A DNA stretch of 64,000 nt from Haematobia irritans (GCF_050003625.1 NC_134399.1:220714975-220778974), one strand, 5' to 3'. Shown: positions 45,498-57,796, counted from the first letter of the stretch. The notes: generated by a model not told the origin, from the letters alone. Program-made: numbers and translations.

Positions 45498-47335
45498 GTG
45501 GACGATTTATTTGCGGTAATCAATAAAGATAATGGAGGGTTCTCTTCACCGGATTGACCCGATGGGTCCGTCTCATCAGGAGGAGGTACACCCCGGGGAG
45601 CCGATGCATCGAGACTAGATAGAGGAATATCCCTGAGCAAGGTACTGTTCAGTCTGTTGACACCAGATTCACCACCGTTCCTTAACCGGTGCCTGGAGTA
45701 GGCGCACTTCCGGAATAGCTTTGGCTTAACATCGCTGCGGGAATATAGTCATACTGACTACGTGGCAGGATGCTGTGCCAACAACGGCAGCAGTGGGTCA
45801 TCAGACTACGTGACCCCCCGAAATCTCCCACCCAATAATATTCTCCTCCGCTGCATCTGACAGCCAATATTGTTGTACCAGTTCCGGAAATTTTTGCAAT
45901 TTAATTGCAACGGGCTCCGAGGTGAAATTGTTGACTTTATGAATCGGAAGAGAATCAGCGTTGCAGCGATCTAAGAGACGAAGCTCAATGCCACCTGTAG
46001 ATTGCGCCATTATGATGGATACAATGTTCTACGTAAGGATCTCATAAAAAGTGGAGGTGGTGGCATGGCTTTCATATTCCAGCGTTACGTGTAATACAGA
46101 CCTATATCGCCTGTACCATAGACTAGTGATCCCAACATGGAATGTATGTGGATAGCAGTCAAATCTGGCGCTGCCGAGATAGAAATATACAATGTGTACA
46201 TAGCGCCGGTTGGTAGCTGCGTTCCAGGTTATAGTCCATACATTGAGTGGCTGTTGTGTGGAATTAACCGATTGGTCTTAGGAGACTTCAATGCCCAACA
46301 TAAACTGAGACTAGAGAGACATAGCTTTGGCAGCGTAGATCGATGACTCCACATTTTGCACAGTAAACTGAGAGGCGTCCACGAGGATTAGTTGGATCAA
46401 ACCACCAAACCATAACTCTCAACATTGAGCGACCCTCTGATTTCATAACCTCTGAACGCCGGACGTTTATTATTCAAAATAAAGTCAGCTGTGACGGCTT
46501 CAAAAAATGCACAGGCCTGTGAGCTCCCTCCCCTCCCATGTTCAGGACATCATCAACGCAGCAGACGCTCGCTTCATTCCTGCTAGTCGAATTGCCCAGG
46601 TGAGGCCCAACTTCCCAGCAGAAGTGATTAGTAAGATCGTGTCGTGTAAGTCGACGAGCATAAGAGAAATACATGGTTGTACACCTAAAGCAATGTAACC
46701 TAGGCACTGGGACAGGTATGTTGTGGTAAATAGTTAGAGCCCCATCGAACCCCGCTACATGAGATGATGTGGTTTCAATCACCTTTGGCGAAGTGAAGGT
46801 GACTGATCCGAAGAGATGTTGAGTACTTCACAAGACTCTTTAATTAGTCCTTGGAATCCCACATTATAACCGATGTCTGGAAAATGGGTAGGGTGATTCC
46901 ACTACTGAAGCCAGGTAAAGACTTGAGCAGGGGTGAACTGTACATATCATTTTTCCAATAGCCAAGGCACTTTATGCACTACTACTCCCCAGTATTGTGG
47001 AGAATTTTTCAGCTGTCAACCATGAACAAGATAAAATACATAGCACCACGCGTGCTTTCCATGCCATGTCGGCATATAAAAATAGAAGACTCAATCAGCC
47101 CAAGTCATGTCATAGGACGGTCCTCGTGGCGCTTGACCAATCGAAGGCATACGTCCCTACCGGCAGAAAACAAGCGTTGGGTTTTAAATTATCTGTGCGG
47201 GTCAGTTGTATGTGGAATTTAAACCTCGTAGAGCGAAACTGGACCGATATTCAAGTTCTATCTGTCCTCTATTCCGCCTCCTCCTGATGGCGTGGAGATT
47301 GTATCATATGTGGACTGTACAATAATTTATTAAAA
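45358..47335 (+). pseudogene. decayed non-LTR retrotransposon (LINE)
   Basis: The GC-richer composition contrasts with its flanks. An endonuclease piece starts near 45893 with LQFNCNGLRGEIVDF, has a stop just before ETKL, and reaches LVLGDFNAQHKL (46273-46308), the metal-binding NA motif of the EEP nuclease. A linker ARFIPASRIAQVRPNFPAE follows at about 46565-46621. Reverse transcriptase traces follow in changing frames: VWKMGRVIPLLKPGK (about 46868-46920), VLVALDQSKAY (near 47120-47152, the first catalytic-aspartate motif) and GVEIVSYVDCTI (47290-47325), where the expected YADD is damaged. Many stops and frameshifts; the 3' part after the catalytic motif is absent. The clade is not certain (Jockey/LOA/Outcast-like sequences have these phrases). 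Confidence 0.82.
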
Positions 47336-47347
47336 AAAGTAAAAAGA

Positions 47348-47493
47348 AGTAACTTGGCGTGGTACAACTTCTCAATAGTGACGGCGCTTTTCCGACGTGT
47401 TTTGGATGTCGTATACGATTGTTTTCGACGTGATGGGGATTCTCAGAAGCGCCGTCAAATTCAAAAAATGCTGGCAGGGATGAAGTACGCAGG
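47348..47493 (+). repeat. LINE 5' repeat block, right copy
   Basis: Second copy (GTAACTTGGCGTGG...GATTCTCAGAAG...CTGGCAGGGATG), after an A-rich stretch that follows the truncated reverse transcriptase. It is not followed by LINE coding sequence. Confidence 0.6.
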
Positions 47494-47589
47494 TAGTTGA
47501 GTCGATGGCGAATATAAAAAGTCCCATGATTCTCGGGGTCACACAGGAGATTCTTGAGGACCATCAATAAACTATTAAAAGCTATGATC

Positions 47590-48220
47590 ACAATAGGTTA
47601 GAATTAGAATTCATCTAATAAATGTATTAGAAACATGTATGAATTCTAAGCGATAAGTATGTGTGAATTCTATACAAGATACGTACAAAACCAAATGCTC
47701 TAAAACTTGTTGAATATTAATAACTTTTGTGAACTGTTTAGTATTAAAATATATGGCGAAGTTAATTAATAATCAAACAACAAACGATTAACGCAATGAT
47801 TACAACGGGAATTGATCACAATTTGAGTTCATCTTCTATTAACACAAATGCATTAGAATGAATGTATGAATTCAAAATGATTTTTAGTTTTCCAGGCTTA
47901 AAAACTTGTTAAATACAAACATTTTGTACAGTAGCAAACGTTATGGTGAAGTTAATTAAGCATAAAAACGGAATGCATACAACAGGAATTATAATTTGAA
48001 TACATTCTGTAAACACAAATGCATGAGAAATATGTATGAATTCAAACGATTTCAAAAATATTTGAAAACTTGTTGAATACAAACATTTCTATTAACTCTA
48101 TAGTAAAAATGTGTTGAAGTAATTGTACTCAAAATTGATTTCAAAAATATTTGAAAACTTGTTGAGTACAAACATTTCTTTTAACTCTATAGTAAAAATG
48201 TGTTGAAGTAATTGTACCGA
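47590..48220. repeat. degenerate tandem repeats
   Basis: Words such as AATGTATGAATTCAAA, AAACTTGTTGAATA and GAAGTTAATTAA recur with long, imperfect periods. The last two units (48048-48136 and 48137-48220) are nearly identical at an 89-bp period. No coding sequence. Confidence 0.65.
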
Positions 48221-48939
48221 AATTTTTTCTATTTTGTTATAACACATTGTATCAAACAACATCTCATATCCACTCAAGATTAGTTATCCCAATTGTGTGT
48301 CAATGTAAAAGGAAGAAGACCAATATACTGCTTCTTTCCACTAACCCACAAACTCGATAAACATTTTTTTTGTTGGTCAAGTCACAAATTACCCGGAACA
48401 TAAAAACCACATTACAAACATCTACCACAAACCGCAAAAGGCTATGGAAGAGATGAAAACGATATAAAAACTAAAAATTAAAATGCCAAATTACGAATAA
48501 ATGTTGTCTACCAATAAAGAAGTCACCACTAAACGTTCATAGAATAATGAAATTAGAATGTATTTTCGTTCTGCATTGCCCTTGTCAGGTCAGATATGAT
48601 CAGCAATGAAAATGTGAATGTAAGAAAAATTGCAGGCACTTGTTTTCAAGGCTCCCAAAAAGAAATTAATTAAAAGAAAATAACTTTTGGATATTTACAT
48701 AAAATTTTGGAAGTTCATAAAACACTTTATGTATTTGTATTAAAAGAGCAATTTTAAACGCTGTTTAATTTTGAAGAAAATGTCAACGAATTTGATATGA
48801 GAAATAGCACAAGTATTCGGATCATCCGATCCGGCTGAAATTTGGTACATGGTGTTAGTATATGGTCTCTAACAACCATGCAAAAATTGGTCCATATCGG
48901 TCCATAATTATATATAGCCCCCATATAAACCAACCCCCA

Positions 48940-49912
48940 CACGGATGAAAAAGACTGTTTTTCATATGTTTGGCTATAAACATTATATGTTTGGAACACA
49001 AATTTTTAAACACAATATTTTTAAGTGCAAGCATATAATGTTCATAAACTAGCATAACATGTTTGGGACATATATGTTAATATGTTAGAACATATTATGT
49101 TTGGGACATAAAATGTTTGTAAATATAATATGCTTGGATGCAAACATATATTAATTTAGAAATAGCCTATAAACATATATGTGTTTAGTAGCTTGGAGCG
49201 CTATTTAACGGAGCGATATTGAATTAAGTTGGTGGTTGTTGCTTGTTATTACAAAATTAACATTTTATTTTTCCTTGGGCAATTGATCAGCTACTTCTTT
49301 GATCCTTACAAACTGTGTGGTCCGCTGTTCGAATCCCCGTCCGGCAAAAGGTAAATTTAAAATAAAAAAATCATAAAATTGAATAATTTCTTCTACAATG
49401 TTTGTATTACAGAAAAAGGTGCTAAGAACTAAAAAATCTCGTGGAAGTGAGAAAGATGTCGGGGAATATACAATTGGGCAGAAACAAAATTTTGAGCATT
49501 CAGGTCGAAAACCTATGTTGTTAGCACCTATATTACCTGTTTATTTTCATAATTCATTATGATTGTAAATATATAAATAAATAAATAAAATTTTGAGCAC
49601 AATATTGTTTGGGAGAATTTTTTTAAGCATATAATATTTTTGGGTGCAAAATGCTTCCAAACATATTATATGTTCACAAAATAACATATTGTTTTTTGGA
49701 AGACAACATTATTGAATTTGGATGCAAAAATACAAAATATTTGGAACTTAGACTACCCAAACATATATTGTTTAGACCAATATGCTTTCAAACATATTAT
49801 ATATTGGAAGAGATCAAACATATAAATGTTTGGGCAATACCCAAAAATTTATATGCTTGAAGCAAAATATGTTTGGGAGCATATGTTACAGAAGCGATTT
49901 TTTGTGAGCGTG
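48940..49912 (+). mobile_element. CACGG-ended element, subfamily B, copy 3
   Basis: 973 bp, CA on both sides. The empty site is visible in another R2 unit at 50213-50229 (CCCCAGATTTGAACTCC), where the target has a single CA, so a 2-bp duplication is shown directly. Confidence 0.88.
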
Positions 49913-50429
49913 CAGATTTGAACTCCGGAGCCTCTTAGAGGAGCAAAATTCATCCGATCCGGTTGAAATTTGGTACGTGGTGCTAGTATATGGTCTCTAA
50001 CAACCATGCAAAAATTGGTCCATATCGGTCCATAATTATATATAGCCCCCATATAAACCGATTCCCAGATTTGGTTTGCGGATTCTCTAAGAGAAGAAAA
50101 TTTCATCCTATCCGGCTGAAATTTGGTACATGATATTAGTATATAGTCTCTAAGAACCATTCAAAAATTGGTCCATATCAGTCCATAATTATATATAGCG
50201 CCTATATAAACCGATCCCCAGATTTGAACTCCGCACTAGCAAAATTCATCCGATCCGGTTGGACTAGCAAAATTCATCCGATCCGGTTGAAATTTGCAAC
50301 GTGGTGTTAATATGTGGTCGCTAATAACTATGCCACAATTGGTCCATATCGGTCTATAGTTATATATAGCCCCAATCACACAAAAATTGGTCCATATCGG
50401 TTCATAATCATGCTTGCCACTCGAGCAAA

Positions 50430-50745
50430 AATAATCTAGCAAAATTTGTCGAAATTTTATTCCTATAGAAAATTTTGTCAAATTTTATTTCTATAGAAAA
50501 TTTTGGCAAAATTTTATTTCTGTAGAAAATGTTGTCAAAATTTTAATTCTATAGAGAATGTTGTTAAAATTTTAAATCTTTTGAAAATTTAGTAAAAATT
50601 TTATTTCTATAGAAAATTTTGTCAAAATGTTATTTCTATAGAAAATTTTGTTAAAATCGTATTTCTATAGAAAATTTTGTCCAAATTTTACTTCTGTAGA
50701 AAATGTTGTCAACATTTTATTTCTATAGAAAGTTTTGTCAAACTT
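50430..50745. repeat. 30-bp minisatellite inside R2
   Basis: About ten units of the type GAAAATTTTGTCAAAATT plus TTATTTCTATA. This is the reverse complement of the unit in the large array at 56.4-61.5 kb. It sits between R2 units and the R2 3' end. Confidence 0.85.
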
Positions 50746-51114
50746 AATTATATACGTATTTAATCGGCCATTTTAAGTTTAATATATACCACGTATGGAC
50801 TACGCAAAAGTTACCGCAACCCAAGTAAATCGATTGTGGATGACAGTCTTCAGTAGAAGTTTCTACGCAATCCATGGTGGAGGGTACATAAGCTTCGGCC
50901 TGGCCGAACTTACGGCCGTATATACTTGTTTAGAACTATTTTTGTTTGAGTTTTAGAGGAATAATAAACATCTCTTGTAAGTATGCAAGAAAATGATGAA
51001 ATAACGCCTTGATTTGAAATCTAAAATCTGTGAATTTTCATTCCAATTATTTAAATGACTACGAGAAGTAAAATCTGGAAATTTTTCATTCAGTTTCAAG
51101 CAATTTTCATGATT

Positions 51115-51214
51115 AGTGCGCCTTGTATACCCTCAATAAGTGAAATCGGTCTATATGGAGGCCTTACCAAATGGACCGATAAAACTAAATCATATACACT
51201 TTGTTATGGGTCTA
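51115..51214 (+). repeat. R2-like relict, left part
   Basis: Contains GAAATCGGTCTATATGGAGG and ATGGACCGATAAAAC, weakly matching R1/R2 units. The matching right part resumes at 54247 (AAATCGGGAGTTCGG, ATGGGGGCTATACC) after the CACTG-ended element. Confidence 0.5.
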
Positions 51215-52851
51215 CACTGAAAGGAAAAAGTACGTCATGAGGATGAATCTTTACATCACGGTGACGAATTTTTCGTCAAAAATGAGCTAACGTAACATTT
51301 CATCCCATTGACGATTTTTTTCGTCATAGCGATGAATTGAATTCATCCCTGTGATGAACTTATTTACATCTCATATACGACTATGTTACGTCCAGATGAT
51401 GAATGTATTTCATCTATGTGATGATATTTTTCGTATCTGCGATTATTCTCTTTCATCCATGCGATGATGGAATTCTTCAAAAGTACGATTCTCGTTCGTC
51501 ATCGCTACAAACGCCTTCGTCATAGCGATGAACTCTTTCCCTAAATTTGACGTAATCCATTCATCAACATGATGAATAGGTTTTCCCTAAATTTGACGTA
51601 ATCCATTCATCAACATGATGAATAGGTTCATCAATGTGATGTAATCGATTCATCAATACGATGTAATCATCAAATTGATAAATTGATTATTAGAAATATT
51701 TTTTACGACACTTTTAATAAAGAACCATATTGTTTTTTATTTTAATTAAATTTAAATTTTATTTATTTGAAATATGTACAACTAACGAAGTAAAAACGTA
51801 TACAAAATTTTTCATACACATCTACCCAAGCTGTTGATTTTGATAAATTGACCATCTAGGCACACAAACATTCTGTTACCTTAATTAGTGTTTAGATCAC
51901 CAAGGATGAAAAGTTTTATGGGTTCATCCTGTGGAGTAAAAAAATTATAAAGAAGAATTTAAAAATTGAAATTTTAAATTATTGCAAAATATATTCGATC
52001 TTTTTAGAACAAAATTTAACTCACCCTTTTTGTGCCCAACTGTTCCTTTTCGTTTTGAATTGTTTGCTCATCCAATTCATCTTTATTCTTTAATTTCTTT
52101 ATCCGTATTCAGTTTTCACAGAACGAAAAATGTTGCGGCATTTATCTGTAAATTTAGAAATACTTCCATAAATATATAAAAAAATAAAAAAAATCGTCAT
52201 TTTGGTTAAATTTTTTTCCCATATATAACACTTCATGTTTTTTTTATTTTACTCACATTTTTGTTTTTATTTTCACTTTCACATCTTTAAGCATTAGCTC
52301 TTTATTTTCGGCACGCGCGACCACCTTTACACTTTGGACTAAACTCAACAACTGAGAGGAACCATATGAAATGTTCTTACCGCACAGCAAAAAAAAAACA
52401 ATATTTCTACCACAAAACTACGTATGGATGTGTTATTGCATTAGTATTTGAATACATGTCAACGGAGTAGATGAAACTTTTCGTCTATTTGATTACTATT
52501 TTCGTCATTTTGACGACTTTTATTGTTCTCATATGACTTGTACATGTGAACAAATGTTTTCTAAAATACTCGTTTGAGTTTAGTTAAATGTGGAGAGAGC
52601 ATGAAATACCCAACAAAAATAACTTAGCTCTCATTAATAAAAGCTGTGTACAGTTATTTTAAAAACAAAATGTAGCAAGCGCATTTGGTTGTGTGTGTGT
52701 TTTTTTAGGTAGAGAAATAAACACACCTCTACAGAACGTATGAATTTTATCATCACATTGAACACTGTTTCGTCACATTGACTATTGATTCGACTTTTAG
52801 GTGTTTCAGATTAGTACTAATGGAAAAATGTAAATTACAAACATCTATATA

Positions 52852-53784
52852 AAGGGTGATTTGTTAAGAGCTTGATAACTTTTTTTAAAAAAAAAACGCA
52901 TAAAATTTGCAAAATCTCATCGGTTCTTTATTTGAAACGTTAGATTGGTCCATGACATTTTCTTTTTGAAGATAATTTCATTTAAATGTTGACCGCGGCT
53001 GCGTCTTAGGTGGTCCATTCGGAAAGTCCAATTTTGGGCAACTTTTTCGAGCATTTCGGCCGGAATAGCCCGAATTTCTTCGGAAATGTTGTCTTCCAAA
53101 GCTGGAATAGTTGCTGGCTTATTTCTGTAGACTTTAGACTTGACGTAGCCCCACAAAAAATAGTCTAAAGGCGTCAAATCGCATGATCTTGGTGGCCAAC
53201 TTACCGGTCCATTTCTTGAGATGAATTGTTCTCCGAAGTTTTCCCTCAAAATGGCCATAGAATCGCGAGCTGTGTGGCATGTAGCGCCATCTTGTTGAAA
53301 CCACATGTCAACCAAGTTCAGTTCTTCCATTTTTGGCAACAAAAAGTTTGTTAGCATCGAACGATAGCGATCGCCATTCACCGTAACGTTGCGTCCAACA
53401 GCATCTTTGAAAAAATACGGTCCAATGATTCCACCAGCGTACAAACCACACCAAACAGTGCATTTTTCGGGATGCATGGGCAGTTCTTGAACGGCTTCTG
53501 GTTGCTCTTCACTCCAAATGCGGCAATTTTGCTTATTTACGTAGCCATTCAACCAGAAATGAGCCTCATCGCTGAACAAAATTTGTCGATAAAAAAGCGG
53601 ATTTTCTGCCACTGATTTTGGTAATAAAATTCAATGATTTGCAAGCGTTGCTCGTTAGTAAGTCTATTCATGATGAAATGTCAAAGCATACTGAGCATCT
53701 TTCTCTTTGACACCATGTCTGAAATCCCACGTGATCTGTCAAATACTAATGCATGAAAATCCTAACCTCAAAAGAATCACCCTT
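52852..53784 (-). mobile_element. rosa-like (DD41D) element derivative, copy 4
   Basis: Same ends, TA at 52850-52851 and 53785-53786; 933 bp. Confidence 0.9.
52917..53670 (-). pseudogene. DD41D transposase fragment, copy 4
   Basis: From the ATG at 53670 the reading gives MNRLTNEQRLQIIEFYYQNQ. It is then joined at a third kind of deletion point to the GCAGAAAATCC region, out of frame. The catalytic part (SDEAHFW, QQDGATCHTA, TPLDYFLWGYVK) is open from about 53612. The normal TAA after NEIIFKK has become AAA, extending the frame by 14 codons. No DNA-binding domain. Confidence 0.88.
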
Positions 53785-54246
53785 TACTATATACACCGTA
53801 TATCGTTTTATGTTTTAGTTAGCATTGAGATTTTTTGATACACATTTCAGAGAAAAGTGTGTTTCATCAATTTGAAGATTCTTTCATCGCATTGACGAAA
53901 ACCAGCATCCTTGATACATCATGAAAATAAAACACTTAAAACTTTTGTCCAACTTCTATTAATATGTGTAATTCATATATTGGGACTTCATATAAACGAA
54001 ATTAATTTAAATCAAATGTTAATTTTGGTTAACTTTCGCTGAATCGGAAAGAAAATAATTTCGTCTCATAGACGAAACTAGATCATCAATGTGACGAACT
54101 ATGAAAAGAACAAAAATTGACTTTGATGATTGATTTCGTCACGTGGACTACCGAAATACTCCCATGGACGAAACTTTTCATCGCATAGACGAAAACGCAT
54201 TGATGAAACTCAATCGTCAAGGTGACGAACGCTTTTTCTTTCGGTG

Positions 54247-54490
54247 TAAAATGCCATTATATTTTCAATTTGTGGCAAATCGGATAAAAACTACAATTTC
54301 TAGAAACCCTAGGAGCTAAATCGGGAGTTCGGTGTAATGGGGGCTATACCAAAACATGGAAGGATACACACAGTAACATATTCAGCATATTTAATTGTAG
54401 TTCTAGAATCTAGACCCCAAATCGGAGGGCCGGTGTATAAGGGGGCCATATCAAAAACAGTACCGATACTCAATATGTTATATTTCGAAC
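54247..54490 (+). repeat. R2-like relict, right part
   Basis: Continuation of 51115-51214: two degenerate units with AAATCGGGAGTTCGG/GGGGGCTAT and AAATCGGAGGGCCGG/GGGGGCCAT. Confidence 0.55.
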
Positions 54491-56400
54491 CGTTACACGT
54501 TAATTTATTACTCTAACAACAAAAAATCAAAGAAAAACTAATAATTCAAAATTATGCTATTTTTAAACCCCAAACAATATTTTATTACAAATAAATTTAT
54601 GTAGGAGGTCCCTACAAATGTCATTATTTCAAAGAAGCCGCATCTCTGCCTCGGAATAAATATCGAAATCCGCAAGGGGACGTCAGCACTCAGTGATAAG
54701 AAAGAAGTTGGTGAACTGTGGCATCACAATGGACTAAATAGTCTAAGTGAGCCTGAAATAATATACCTAATCGAACCTTTCAGACAAAAGCAAGAAAAAT
54801 CTATACGTCAAAGTTCGATAGTCTCTTGAACAGTTTTTTTTTTCAAAAATTTGGTTTTATATTCTGTCATTTTACTAAAAAATTTCCGTTTTAACAAAGA
54901 CTGAAGGTGGGTTTGGGAATTAGAGGGTTAATCTTTTTCATATATGAATGATCACTTTTGGTATCGGTAATGACACGATCCAGAACGCTTTGAGAATCAG
55001 TCCTTTCTTCAAATAAAATCTGTAGATGGTGCGGACGGACAGACATATTTCGTTGGATTCAAGAAATCGGTAAACCAATTTCCTTCAATGATTCCAATCA
55101 ATCACTGCTTATTTATTATCCTCGTACCAACCAATTCAAATATATCAAAAATAAAATATCTAAACAAACAGCGTTAATTGAAATTGAAATTGAAAAATAA
55201 CCATTGGAAAATTCCATGGACTCTGAGATTTTCCATTTTGCCATATATGTAATCTCATCCACTTTCCCATTGGGGAGTGGAGTGTAAGATTTTTAACATA
55301 GCCAAGTAAATACCAATGAACTTCCGGGACAAAACCTTATTAAGAAAACTATTTCGATATAAACTTTGGTCAAATGCCATAGCTGGTTTGGCAGGACATC
55401 TATATCAATGTTTGTTGGTTCTATCACTTCCTTGCATCACATTCTTGTAACGTGTGTATCACCACAAAAGTGTTGTCCTAAGAGATGACAAGGAACTGTG
55501 TGGTTAAGTTGGCTTACAAAGCTGTGTGAGATGTCCACCACAATCACCCGGCATTGTTGAACTCAGTCAGAAGTTGAAAGGGCAGTTGCTTATCTCAAAT
55601 GGGTCATTGGGATTTGTTGAGTAATGTACTCGAATCACAGCAATGTTGGAAGACTCTAAATTCTCAGTGTGTTTTCTTGTTGTTTTTGTGAACTTTTAAG
55701 TTTATTAAACAAAAAAAAACTATATCGCCGAAAAAGGAGAAAGAAGGAAAAGCAAACAAATTTCATTAAATTTTTTTCTATTTCCTTTTGTTTGCAGATA
55801 AATTCTCATGAAATATTATTTTCTCGCAGGAGTGTTATATTAATTGAAATTATTTTAGTTATCCAAGCTTATACACAAAAATTCAATTACTGTCTCTGTC
55901 ATTATTCTGGATGTTGTGAAAACTTGTTGGTTGGGTTTGTACGATAAATCTCAAAAGAATTAACTGAGCGTCTTCAAATCTGGTACAGATATTGTTGTTG
56001 TTGTTTTAGTTTATAGTTGGTTAAAAAATAGAACTAATTGGGATGTGGAATTCCAATTTTTTTTTACATCAGTTCTATATTTTCATAACACCATAAAAGT
56101 CATTAATTATATACGAGAGTTGCCTTCTATATTTCGAGATTAGAGAACAAAAAATAAAATATGAATTATCGATTTTTTCACTTTAATCAAAAAATTAAGT
56201 GATCCGATTAATTTTTAATTGAAACAACATCAATTAAACAATTAATTAACCCTATTAAAAAATGAATTAGCTTTTTTGATATCTGTTAGTTCACGAATAA
56301 ATGAGAAGCAGTAGGATTTTTCTGGGTTGCCAGATTTAGTGGTTTTGTGTTTATAGAATTTTTTATTCTTATCGGTCGTAAAATTTACACCCTCAACACG
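54491..56400. other. AT-rich interval, SINE scrap only
   Basis: Contains a SINE 3' remnant (54670-54780), a GCGGACGGACAGACAT word near 55030, and AATTAA-rich text near 56170-56280 like the MITE at 33130. No gene recognised; the 92-codon frame at 55669-55947 has no recognisable domain. Confidence 0.5.
54670..54780 (+). mobile_element. SINE 3' remnant
   Basis: Matches the SINE body from CAGCACTCAGTGATAAG through CACAATGGACTAAATAG to TGAGCCTGA, then decays; head missing, tail degraded. Confidence 0.75.
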
Positions 56401-57081
56401 TGTTGTCTGTAAAAATAAAATTTTGACAAAATTGTCGACAAAATTTTCTATAGAAATAAAATTTTGATAAAATTTTCTATAGAAATAAAATTTTGATAAA
56501 ATTTTTTACAGAAATAAAATTTGGACAAAATTTTTTATAGAAATAAAATTTTGACAAAATTTTCTATATAGAAAGAAAATTTTGACAAAATTTTCTATAG
56601 AAATAAAATTTTGATAAAAATTTTTATAGAAATAAAATTTTTACAAAACTTTCTATATAGAAATAAAATTTTGACAAAATTTTGTATAGCAATACAATTT
56701 TGATAAAATTTTCGATAGAAATAAAATTTTGATAAAATTTTCTATGGATATTGCAATAAAATTTTGACAACATTTTCTATAGAAATAAAATTTTGACAAA
56801 TTTTTCTATAGAAATAAAATTTTGATAAAATTATCTGTAGAAATAAAATTTTGACAAAATTTCCTACAGAAACAAAATTTTGACAAAATTTTCTATAGAA
56901 ATAAAATTTTGACAAAATTTCCTACAGAAACAAAATTTTGATAAAATTATCTATAGAAATAAAATTTTGACAAAATTTGCTACAGAAATACAATTTTGAC
57001 AAAATTTTCTATTGCAATAAAATTTTGACAACATTTTCTATAGAAATAAAATTTTAACAAAATTTTGTATAGAAATAAACC

Positions 57082-57174
57082 TTTCACCACTGTGGTATCA
57101 CAATGGACTGAATAGCCGAAGTGAGCCTGATATATCGGGCTGCCACATAACCTAACCTAACCTAACCTAACCTT
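57082..57174 (+). mobile_element. 5'-truncated SINE in the array
   Basis: Starts at TTCACCACTGTGGTATCAC, reaches CGGGCTGCCACATAACC and CCTAA units, then array sequence resumes at TTTGACAAC. Confidence 0.85.
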
Positions 57175-57743
57175 TGACAACATTTTCTACAGAAATAAAA
57201 TTGTAACAAAATTTTCTATAGAAATAAAATTTGGACAAAATTTTCCATAAAATAAAATTTTGACAAAATTTTCTATATAGAAATAAAATTTTGATAAAAT
57301 TTTCTATACAAATAAAATTTTGATAAAATATTCTATATAGAAATAAAATTTTGACAAAATTTCCTACAGAAATAAAATTTTGACAACATTTTCCATAGAA
57401 ATCAAATTTTAACAAATTTTCTTTTAGAAATAAAATTTTGACAAAAATTTCTGTAGAAATAAAATTTTGACAAAATGTTCTATATAGAAATAAAATTTTG
57501 AGAAAATTTCCTACAGAAATAAAAGTTTGACAAAATTATCTATAGAAATAAAATTTTGATAAAATTTTCGATAGAAATAAAATTTTGATAAAATTTTCGA
57601 TAGAAATAAAATTTTGATAAAATTTTCTTTAGAAATAAAATTTTGACAAAATTTTCTATGGATATAATATTTTGACAAAATTTTCTATTGCAATAAAATT
57701 TTTACAACATTTTCTATAGAAATAAAATTATAAAAAAAAAATA

Positions 57744-57796
57744 GCCTAAGTGAGCCTGATACATCGGGCTGCCACATAACCTAACCTAACCTAACC
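57744..57796 (+). mobile_element. SINE tail in duplicated array segment
   Basis: TAGCCTAAGTGAGCCTGATA to the CCTAA tail, followed by the same TTTGACAACATTTTCTACAG junction as at 57174, so it was copied with the surrounding array rather than inserted separately. Confidence 0.85.

Larger units (their letters stand above)
48815..50935 (+). repeat. R2 dispersed repeat, copy c
   Basis: 5' truncated (starts within a unit at ATCATCCGATCCGGC), interrupted by a subfamily-B element at 48940. It then continues through units, a minisatellite block (50405-50750) and the complete R2 3' end: TTCGGCCTGGCCGAA hairpin, ACGGCCGT and ATATACTTGTTT. Confidence 0.82.
51215..54246. mobile_element. CACTGAAAGG-ended element with rosa-like insertion
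   Basis: Ends CACTGAAAGGAAAAAG and CTTTTTCTTTCGGTG, with TA on both sides (51213-51214, 54247-54248). Both terminal zones (about 51230-51690 and 53820-54235) are filled with GATGAA/TTCATC and TTCGTC/GACGAA words spaced by roughly 10-20 bp, in both orientations. The centre is AT-rich without recognised coding. A 933-bp rosa-like element is nested at 52852, so the element itself is about 2.1 kb. Confidence 0.75.

Noticed and set aside
46474..46782. Minus-strand 102-codon frame in the LINE region
   Set aside because: Antisense shadow of LINE coding sequence whose plus-strand translation matches endonuclease/reverse-transcriptase phrases.
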